This document shows, one piece after another, positions 23,247-29,168 of a stretch of 38,437 nucleotides of DNA. Each line of letters begins with the position of its first letter. Position 1 is the stretch's first letter. The position numbers and the translations under genes are program-made. The stretch spans positions 1 to 38,437 of the forward strand of contig CALEPV010000045.1 in the NCBI GenBank assembly GCA_937910905.1. Reading direction: 5' to 3'. The notes beneath the pieces were generated by a model. The model worked only from the letters and a program-made list of their open reading frames with translations, was not told the origin of the DNA and searched no databases. This DNA comes from an uncultured Prevotellaceae bacterium. Its GTDB lineage: Bacteria > Bacteroidota > Bacteroidia > Bacteroidales > Bacteroidaceae.

Positions 23247-23996
23247 ATGAACGACTACACAAACAACTACGCTTCTTCCTACGACCGGGGAGGCTATGCA
23301 GGCAATAGTGGCCTGCCCTCGCCCTCGGCTGTATTCGCATCCGTGATGGCACGTGTGTATGGCTGGATGACAGTGGCTCTGATGCTCACTGCCGGTGTCG
23401 CTGTGTACACAGCCAACAGCATGTCGCTGCTGCAGCTCATCTATGGCAGTCAGGCAGGCATATGGGTGCTGATGATTGCCGAGCTGGGCATCGTGGTGAC
23501 GCTCAGTGCCGCCATCAACCGTCTGTCGCCAACCACGGCGGCTATCATGTTCCTCGTCTATTCGGCGCTGAACGGACTCACTATGGCAACCATATTCTAT
23601 GCCTACGAGCAGAGCACTATCTACCAGGCATTCTTCGCATCGGCGCTGACTTTCGGCGGCATGAGCCTGTATGGCTACACCACCAAGAAGGATCTGTCAG
23701 GACTGGGCGGCATACTGATTATGTCGCTGATTGGCATAGTCATAGCCTCGCTGGTAAACCTGTTTTTCCATAGCGAGGGCCTCAGCATGATACTGACCTA
23801 CGTAGGCGTGTTCCTCTTCGTGGGCCTCACAGCCTATGATACGCAGAAGATCAAGCTGATGACACAGGCTTCTGCAGCTACGGGCGATTCGGCTATGGTA
23901 GGCCGTGTGGCTATCCTTGGAGCGCTGTCTCTGTACCTCGACTTCATCAATCTGTTCCTGTATATTCTGCGTCTCTTCGGCCGTCGCTCTGAGTAA
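23247..23996 (+). CDS. Bax inhibitor-1 / YccA family membrane protein
   Basis: 249 residues with seven predicted membrane helices, from GWMTVALMLTAGVAVYTA (about 44-62) to LGALSLYLDFINLFLYILRLF (about 223-243). The family signature region is present: VYSALNGLTMATIFYAY, FASALTFGGMSLYGYTTKKDLSGLGG, and the C-terminal VGLTAYDTQKIK...LYLDFINLFLYILRLFG, whose paired Asp residues form the pH-sensing pair in characterised bacterial homologues. Bacterial members act as proton-gated calcium leak channels or modulate membrane proteases such as FtsH. The N-terminal 35 residues are Tyr/Gly/Asn rich and cytoplasmic. It lies after the GH109 terminator and has no obvious promoter of its own. Confidence 0.92.
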   Translation: MNDYTNNYASSYDRGGYAGNSGLPSPSAVFASVMARVYGWMTVALMLTAGVAVYTANSMSLLQLIYGSQAGIWVLMIAELGIVVTLSAAINRLSPTTAAIMFLVYSALNGLTMATIFYAYEQSTIYQAFFASALTFGGMSLYGYTTKKDLSGLGGILIMSLIGIVIASLVNLFFHSEGLSMILTYVGVFLFVGLTAYDTQKIKLMTQASAATGDSAMVGRVAILGALSLYLDFINLFLYILRLFGRRSE

Positions 23997-24022
23997 GTGC
24001 GCTTCGGCATCACAGCGTAGCG

Positions 24023-25651
24023 ATGTATATACACCCATTGGATGCCGCAGGCATTGGCCTGCCGGCATCTTTTACCTATCCGTTCCGCTACACAGCACAC
24101 CCCTTGTGCCGTGTAGCGGTTCGTGTTGTAATGGAGCATCTTGAGCGTATGGGTGTGCGTGAAGGCAAGATGTACGGCGTGCTTGTGGCGGCTGGCAGCG
24201 ATGCGGACGGCGCTGCGGATGATGCCACACCTGCCAAATTGTCATTCCTTGCTGCGTACTCTGGCCAGAAGGATGGCAGCTACAGCGACGACTGGTTCGT
24301 GCCGCCGATAGTCGACTACTTGCAGCCGGGTGGCTATTTCATGTGCGAGCAGGCAGCCATTGTGGGGCTGAACCGGCTGATATCATCGTGGCACAGGCGT
24401 GAGTGCAGGTTGCAGCTGGAGGAGCGCAAGCGCCAGCTGGAGGCCGAGCGCGACGCTGCTGTGGCTCGTGCCAAGGCAATTTATGCCGAGGGCAAGGCGC
24501 GCAGGCAGGGCTCGCGCGATGCCGACGCAATCCGCGAGAGCCAGCATCAGAAGGCCGGCATCGTGCGTGCCAGGCGCCTTCATGCTGAAGAACTGGAGGC
24601 CATAGCGCAGTCGCTGGACGAGGACAATGCCGCTCTGCGAGCCCTGCAGGAGCAGCGCAAGCGGCGCAGCATGGCCTTGCAGCAATGGCTGTTCGGCCAG
24701 TTTGAGTTCCTCAATGCACGCGGCGAGACGGCGCGGCTCGTCGATCTGATGCCCGTAGAGCAGATACCGAGCGGGGCAGGGGAGTGCTGTGCGCCCAAGC
24801 TGTTGCAGGCCGCCTATCAGTCGGGCCTCAAGCCTCTGTGCATGGTAGAGTTCTGGTACGGACCGTCGGCAGCCGGCGAAGAACGGCTGAGTGGTGAGTA
24901 CTATCCCGCCTGTCACCGTAAGTGCCGTCCCATACTGCAATTCATGCTGCAGGGTCTGGACGTTGAGCCCGACCCTGCACTCTACTACGACAGCGCCGGC
25001 GTGGGGCAACAGCCGCGTATGCTGTGGGAAGACCAGTGGTATGCAGCCATAGACAAGCCTGCGGGCTGGCTGTCCGTGCAGGGCATTGCTGAGCTTCCGT
25101 GTGTGGAGGATTTCGCACGCAGCCGCTGGCCGTTGGCATCCGGGCCGCTCATTGTGCACCGCCTGGATCAGGACACATCGGGCATACTGCTTATCGCCAA
25201 GACTGCCGAGGCGCATAGGCGAGCCCAGTGGCTGTTTGAGCATCGGCACATATATAAAAGGTATGAGGCGCTACTGGAACGGCCCCTGGCCGAGCCAGCA
25301 GGAACGATATCCCTGCCTTTGATGCCCGACATCGACAACCGCCCCCGCCAGCGTGTCAGCCTGGAGCACGGCGCAGAGGCTGTGACAAGGTACGAGGTCA
25401 TCAGCTCGCAGACGCCTGCTGCCGCCTCAGCCGCTACGGCATCCACACGTGTGGCCTTCTACCCCGAAACAGGGCGCACCCACCAGCTCCGTGTCCATGC
25501 CGCTTCGCCGCAGGGCCTCAACTCGCCCATCTGCGGTGACCGTCTCTACGGGCATCTTGACAAGCGTCTTTGCCTGCACGCCACAACACTTCGCTTCGAG
25601 CATCCCTATACCCACGAACAGCTTCAGATAGACAGCCCCTGCCCATTCTGA
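24023..25651 (+). CDS. RluA-family RNA pseudouridine synthase with long N-terminal extension
   Basis: 542 residues. The catalytic domain occupies about 330-542: YAAIDKPAGWLSVQG, the catalytic Asp382 in HRLDQDTSGILLIAKT, KRYEALL, and FYPETGRTHQLRVH. This isomerises uridine to pseudouridine in rRNA or tRNA. The first 330 residues are an extension seen in Bacteroidetes homologues: HPL...FTYPFRYTAHPLCRVA, then a basic coiled coil (about 115-215, rich in Arg, Glu, Ala) and a DUF-like segment with CHRKCRPILQFMLQGL. The start is near the only sensible ATG; a terminator-like hairpin covers codons 7-17. The stop codon lies in the first unit of a 22-bp-pitch array. Target base unknown. Confidence 0.88.
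   Translation: MYIHPLDAAGIGLPASFTYPFRYTAHPLCRVAVRVVMEHLERMGVREGKMYGVLVAAGSDADGAADDATPAKLSFLAAYSGQKDGSYSDDWFVPPIVDYLQPGGYFMCEQAAIVGLNRLISSWHRRECRLQLEERKRQLEAERDAAVARAKAIYAEGKARRQGSRDADAIRESQHQKAGIVRARRLHAEELEAIAQSLDEDNAALRALQEQRKRRSMALQQWLFGQFEFLNARGETARLVDLMPVEQIPSGAGECCAPKLLQAAYQSGLKPLCMVEFWYGPSAAGEERLSGEYYPACHRKCRPILQFMLQGLDVEPDPALYYDSAGVGQQPRMLWEDQWYAAIDKPAGWLSVQGIAELPCVEDFARSRWPLASGPLIVHRLDQDTSGILLIAKTAEAHRRAQWLFEHRHIYKRYEALLERPLAEPAGTISLPLMPDIDNRPRQRVSLEHGAEAVTRYEVISSQTPAAASAATASTRVAFYPETGRTHQLRVHAASPQGLNSPICGDRLYGHLDKRLCLHATTLRFEHPYTHEQLQIDSPCPF
24041..24073 (+). terminator. Terminator-like hairpin inside the first codons of the pseudouridine synthase gene
   Basis: GATGCCGCAGGC (24041-24052) pairs with GCCTG-C-CGGCATC (24057-24069): 12 bp, one bulge, loop ATTG, then TTTT. 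It lies 45 nt after the Bax-inhibitor stop and inside the next coding region. Confidence 0.5.
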
Positions 25652-25717
25652 CAGCTCTCTCTGCCCATCCTGACCGGCCCTTGTGCCCGTTCTGACAGCT
25701 CTCTCTGCCCATCCTGA
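25640..25717 (+). repeat. Array of four 12-bp units on an exact 22-bp pitch, starting on a stop codon
   Basis: Units start at 25640, 25662, 25684 and 25706: TGCCCATTCTGA, TGCCCATCCTGA, TGCCCGTTCTGA, TGCCCATCCTGA. Spacers are 10 nt; the first and third are identical (CAGCTCTCTC), the second is CCGGCCCTTG. The TGA of unit 1 is the stop of the pseudouridine synthase gene. Units are not palindromic, unlike the other two arrays. Confidence 0.92.
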
Positions 25718-25763
25718 AACCTTTACACCATGATGTCGCGTCCCCTACATCGCATTGCAACGT

Positions 25764-25851
25764 AAAAAACATGCGCGTGTTAAATAAATGACACGCGCAT
25801 GTTTTTTATTTAACACGCGCGTGTCATTTATTTAACACGCGCATGTTTTTT
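25764..25851. repeat. Palindrome array on a 22-bp pitch forming a 39-bp inverted repeat; probable bidirectional terminator
   Basis: Four 12-bp units start at 25769, 25791, 25813 and 25835: ACATGCGCGTGT, ACACGCGCATGT, ACACGCGCGTGT, ACACGCGCATGT. The full arms 25764-25802 and 25813-25851 match at 38 of 39 positions around TTTTATTTAA, beginning with A6 and ending with T6. Imperfect copies of CTACATCGCATTG flank it at 25745 and 25855, 110 bp apart, which is five pitches. The RNA would be a strong hairpin with a U-tract on either strand. Confidence 0.93.
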
Positions 25852-26028
25852 GAGCTATATCGCATTGAACATGCTTCAATCCCGCATTGTCAGCGGCTTT
25901 GCGGCCCGTCGCTAAATCCGCGCAAAAACGTCCCCTCGTTTTCACCTTCGTTTTGCACGATACGATAGATGCTGAATGGCGCTGCATAATGCCAGGGCGA
26001 ACCATGTGCTCAAATTCCTAATAGAGAA
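25852..26028. other. Non-coding stretch between the palindrome array and the next promoter
   Basis: No credible reading frame on either strand. Apart from the flanking CTATATCGCATTG copy at 25855, the only structure I see is a 7-bp stem CAAATTC/GAATTTG (26011-26017 with 26026-26032), with no T-run; its right arm contains the -33 box of the promoter at 26029. Confidence 0.5.
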
Positions 26029-26060
26029 TTTGACGGTTCCATGAAATCCCATTACTTTTG
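26029..26060 (+). promoter_or_regulatory. Strong promoter of the structured leader / zinc-ribbon operon
   Basis: TTTG at 26029-26032, 20-nt spacer, TACTTTTG at 26053-26060. Both boxes match the Bacteroidetes consensus exactly, the best match in the window. Expected start near 26066. Confidence 0.75.
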
Positions 26061-26063
26061 CAT

Positions 26064-26253
26064 TGTGTTTGGTGAAAACACAGACTTATTGTGCTCATAC
26101 TTTCCGTGAAAGAACAACCACCTCGACTAGGGAAAACAACGAGCAGCAAGATATACCAAGGAGTATGCACTATGCAGCGTAGACTTCTCCATTGGTATAT
26201 CAAGGCTGGGGTAGGCCTTTTCACGGAAATGGAATGGGTCTACGCTGTTTTTT
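26064..26253 (+). ncRNA. Candidate structured RNA or attenuator leader, unassigned family
   Basis: About 190 nt from a consensus promoter to a T6 run. A 5' hairpin TGTGTTT/AAACACA occupies 26064-26082. Two perfect long-range stems nest as a rod: 26101-26111 with 26219-26229 (TTTCCGTGAAA) and 26150-26159 with 26192-26201 (GATATACCAA). A competing stem pairs 26176-26184 (AGCGTAGAC) with 26238-26246, directly followed by GTTTTTT, a terminator. The two folds exclude each other. It is either a free small RNA (a 6S-like rod is one thought) or a terminator/antiterminator leader for the gene at 26276. A short frame from 26192 runs through it into that gene but has no support. Confidence 0.5.
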
Positions 26254-26275
26254 CGTGATAAACCAATATATTAAT

Positions 26276-26902
26276 ATGGAAGAGACAAAGAAGTGTCCTT
26301 ACTGTGGTGAGGAGATACTGGCCGTGGCCAAGAAGTGCAAGCATTGCGGAGAGTGGCTCGAAGAGAATGCGGAGCCGAAGCAGTTTTCTGAGCAAGACGG
26401 TGATGCTGTGCCGCTTGACAGTCTGTCGGAGTGCTTCTCAACGCTAGTGCAAAAGGCAATGAAGGGCAATAAGGACGCCCTTGATGAATTAAGTTTCAGA
26501 GCTGGTGCAGGTAATGCGGAAGCGCAGTACAGCCTTGCGCTATACTATGCTGCCACACATGGCGGCATCAATGACAAGGACTGTCAGTACTGGCTAGATA
26601 AGGCTGTGGCGAATGGATTTGTGCCAGACAAACGCTCGGCAGCCAATGCCAAGCCTGCAAAAGCACCTCAACCGCAGCAACAGAAGCCGGTTGACTATGG
26701 CGACCCTGAAGGCAATAGTATCTGGCGAGGCTTCTTGACAAACCTGATTTGGGGCGTGGCCATTGCTGTACCATTGATACTCATACTCAGCTACTTTGAT
26801 GTCAGCGGCAAGCAGGCTAAAGGCATATATGCCATAATCTGCTTTGTTTGCTTAGGCATAGGCAAGTTGATACAGGTGTTCACTAAGGATAAAGGCCAAT
26901 AG
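26276..26902 (+). CDS. Zinc-ribbon, Sel1-like, double-pass membrane protein
   Basis: 208 residues from ATG at 26276 (MEETKKCPYCGEEIL); the frame open from 26192 runs through the terminator-like leader and is rejected. Cys7, Cys10, Cys21 and Cys24 form a CPYCG...CKHCG zinc ribbon. Residues about 55-110 (KGNKDALDELSFRAGAGNAEAQYSLALYYAA...) resemble one or two Sel1 repeats, a protein-interaction fold. A Pro/Gln-rich linker precedes two membrane helices (about 153-172 and 180-197). Function unknown; such proteins are membrane-anchored scaffolds of unclear role. It is followed 6 nt later by a paralogue with a near-identical zinc ribbon. Confidence 0.8.
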   Translation: MEETKKCPYCGEEILAVAKKCKHCGEWLEENAEPKQFSEQDGDAVPLDSLSECFSTLVQKAMKGNKDALDELSFRAGAGNAEAQYSLALYYAATHGGINDKDCQYWLDKAVANGFVPDKRSAANAKPAKAPQPQQQKPVDYGDPEGNSIWRGFLTNLIWGVAIAVPLILILSYFDVSGKQAKGIYAIICFVCLGIGKLIQVFTKDKGQ

Positions 26903-26908
26903 CCAGTC

Positions 26909-27757
26909 ATGGACGAAACGAAACGATGTCCATATTGCGGTGAGGAGATACTGGCTGTGGCAAGGAAGTGCAAGCATTGCGGAGTGTGGCTCGAGGAAGA
27001 GTCGGAGAACGCAGATCGCGAATACGGAGGCGCAGAGACCGATAGCGATAAGGGCTATGTCACGGAGTTTGGCAAAGACAACTTCCTTGGTGGCTTCGGT
27101 AAGGAGATAGCAGGTGCCGTGCTTGTTCTGTGCTTGGGGTATACAGCATATTTGCTCCTTGGCGAGAAGATGCCGTCGTATGAGGGACGGTGGAAGAACG
27201 AGAGTACTACAATAGAGACTGACTTTGATGACGACTCACCTATAACAGAGTGGACCGAACACGAGATAAGCATCGATGTGTGCTTGTCCGATGGCTCTGA
27301 TGTAGAGACATCAACAGATGTCATCACAGCGAAGATAGACGACGGCGACTACCGTGGCACGGTAGAGCTGACCTACGAGACCAAATACACAGGCACATGG
27401 GAACAGCATGGGCAGAAACTGACATTCGCAGGCAAGGACTTTGAGTGGGAACTGACAGGTGCGGAAGTGACGCCTAACAACTCCGATGGAGAGTACTATA
27501 TGAATGAACTACATGATACTATGGAGTCTGCCTTCGACGATCAGAGGGATGAGATTGTCGGTAAGCAGCAGGACATGACCATAGTAGGTGTGGACTACAA
27601 ACAGAACAAGCTGATGCTGGATTTCGGCGATGGCTATATCGTGACATACACCAAGCTGGACAGCGACATCAAGAAGCAGTTCTACTGGAAGCCCTTCAAG
27701 GACCAGCGCGTAGGCAAGAAGGTAAGAGTGAAGCGTTCCAGTGCAAGAACGCGGTGA
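26909..27757 (+). CDS. Zinc-ribbon single-pass membrane protein, paralogue of the preceding gene
   Basis: 282 residues. The N-terminus repeats the neighbour's ribbon (CPYCGEEILAVARKCKHCG, Cys7/10/21/24). One membrane helix (about 66-86, GAVLVLCLGYTAYLLLG) separates it from a C-terminal region of about 195 residues rich in Asp, Glu and Thr and predicted beta-strand (YEGRWKNESTT, YRGTVELTYETKYTGTWEQHGQKLTF), like a lipocalin-type or DUF4923-like barrel. It ends in a basic tail. Only the ribbon is shared with the gene before it; the DNA over the ribbon is also very similar, which suggests recent duplication or conversion of that module. The gene converges on the ATPase gene with 9 nt between the stops. 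Confidence 0.78.
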   Translation: MDETKRCPYCGEEILAVARKCKHCGVWLEEESENADREYGGAETDSDKGYVTEFGKDNFLGGFGKEIAGAVLVLCLGYTAYLLLGEKMPSYEGRWKNESTTIETDFDDDSPITEWTEHEISIDVCLSDGSDVETSTDVITAKIDDGDYRGTVELTYETKYTGTWEQHGQKLTFAGKDFEWELTGAEVTPNNSDGEYYMNELHDTMESAFDDQRDEIVGKQQDMTIVGVDYKQNKLMLDFGDGYIVTYTKLDSDIKKQFYWKPFKDQRVGKKVRVKRSSARTR

Positions 27758-27766
27758 GCAATACGA

Positions 27767-29041
27767 TCAATGCAGATTGTCTTCAAGCTCGTATGCCCTG
27801 ATATGGCGTATGCCTTCTGATGATGGTCTTTGCACGAGATCAAGGGACACCACATACTTCTCGAAACTGTCACTAATGGAATAAAGAGGCTTGTACTCTC
27901 GCAGGGCTGTTTGCTCGTCCTCTAACTGATATGAGCATTGTATGTAAACAGTGCGGTCTGCCCTTATTGCCACAAAGTCCACCTCCGATTCCTTCCATAC
28001 TCCTGTATATATTTTGTAACCCATGCGGGAGAGGTCTAAATAGACTGCATTCTCCAGCAGGTATCCCATGCCGTAGGCAAAACCTGGGTATAAGTAGTTC
28101 TTGAAGGACAAATCGTTGAGGTAGTATTTGTTATTGCCCATCACAACATCCTTGCCCCTGATGTTGTAACGCTCAGATTTATGCACAAGGAAAGCTTCCT
28201 CAAGATATGAGATATATGCAGCTACCACATCGTATGACACCTTGCGCTTTCGTGACTCAAAGTATTTAACCACGTTTCTAACGGATATGAGATTGGATGC
28301 TTTGCTGACCAAGAACGTAAATGTGTCTTCAAGCAGTTGCACGTCACGTAGTTTCATCCTTGACACGATGTCCCGCAATAGTATCGTGTCTTTCACAGAT
28401 GCAACATATTGTCGCTTGGACTCGTCATTGCTGATGTTATACAGTTCTGGCAGACCGCCAGTCTGTAGGTACTGTATATATGAATCCCGTCCGGGGGATG
28501 CTTGTGTCACGTTCAAGCTCTCTTGATAGCTATAGGGAAAGATGCGGAACTCAACATATCTGCCAGAGAGCAAGGTGGCAAGCTCGGTAGAAAGTAGCTT
28601 TGAATTGGATCCGCTTATAAATATCTCACATTCATCCACGAAGTCCTGAGAGTGTGAGTTGACGAACCTTTCCCACCCATCTATGTTCTGTATCTCATCA
28701 ATAAACAGATATACTCTGCCTTGTGGCTTTATTGTACGTTTGTATGCTTGATAAAGCTCCTCCAAATCAACGTATGTGTTGATGAAGTCGAACTCCAAGT
28801 ATTCTTTGTTAAGATACAAGATATTGTGGGCATCTACATTGCGCTCGTCTATTAAGCCCTGTGCAACCTGACGGAGCAGGTAGCTCTTTCCTGTACGCCT
28901 CTGCCCAACTATGACCTTTACCAGCCTGTTGCCAATGAAGCCGTCTATCTGTCGTAAGTAGCTTTCACGTCGATACCCTATAGGAAAGGCTTTGCCATCC
29001 CATAGGTTATATCGCCTTATTATATCAAATCTATCGTCCAT
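27767..29041 (-). CDS. AAA-family ATPase with C-terminal DUF4143 domain
   Basis: 424 residues. Walker A is GQRRTGKS (46-53), Walker B YLFIDE (111-116), and a sensor-like ISGSNS follows. Then come the winged-helix segment (about 215-300, SNLISVRNVVKYFESRKRKVSYDVVAAYISYLEEA) and DUF4143, which ends in a restriction-endonuclease-like strand pattern (ESEVDFVAIR...VYIQCSYQLEDEQTALRE) where the usual E-x-K is replaced by IQCSY, suggesting DNA binding without cleavage. These ATPases are multicopy in Bacteroidales genomes and have no established function. The ATG and first four codons form one arm of a perfect 27-bp inverted repeat that also brackets the -7 box. Confidence 0.88.
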   Translation of the reverse strand: MDDRFDIIRRYNLWDGKAFPIGYRRESYLRQIDGFIGNRLVKVIVGQRRTGKSYLLRQVAQGLIDERNVDAHNILYLNKEYLEFDFINTYVDLEELYQAYKRTIKPQGRVYLFIDEIQNIDGWERFVNSHSQDFVDECEIFISGSNSKLLSTELATLLSGRYVEFRIFPYSYQESLNVTQASPGRDSYIQYLQTGGLPELYNISNDESKRQYVASVKDTILLRDIVSRMKLRDVQLLEDTFTFLVSKASNLISVRNVVKYFESRKRKVSYDVVAAYISYLEEAFLVHKSERYNIRGKDVVMGNNKYYLNDLSFKNYLYPGFAYGMGYLLENAVYLDLSRMGYKIYTGVWKESEVDFVAIRADRTVYIQCSYQLEDEQTALREYKPLYSISDSFEKYVVSLDLVQRPSSEGIRHIRAYELEDNLH

Positions 29042-29094
29042 AGTCGAAAGTTTGGCGCAAAAATACGAAACTTTCGACTATGGACGATAGATTT
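29027..29094 (-). repeat. Perfect 27-bp inverted repeat over the promoter and start codon of the ATPase gene
   Basis: Arms 29027-29053 and 29068-29094 are exact reverse complements (ATCTATCGTCCATAGTCGAA within the left arm). The 14-nt centre carries the -7 box. One arm covers codons 1-4 plus the short leader; the other covers the -33 region. Confidence 0.92.
29058..29065 (-). promoter_or_regulatory. -7 box of the ATPase gene
   Basis: Minus strand TATTTTTG, an exact TAnnTTTG, in the centre of the 27-bp inverted repeat. Transcription would begin about 10 nt before the ATG, giving an almost leaderless mRNA. No clear -33 box. Confidence 0.5.
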
Positions 29095-29168
29095 GCACAA
29101 GATTTTGTTGCAAAGGCACGCAAATGATGCCTTACGATTGCTTCTTAGGGAGATTAGTAGGACCGCGC

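Noticed and set aside
26192..26275. N-terminal extension of the zinc-ribbon protein
   Set aside because: It runs through a terminator-like hairpin, and the paralogue at 26909 begins directly before the ribbon.
29027..29094. Invertible (phase-variable) promoter
   Set aside because: The segment between the arms is only 14 bp, too short for known site-specific inversion, and no recombinase is nearby. A fixed operator is more likely.
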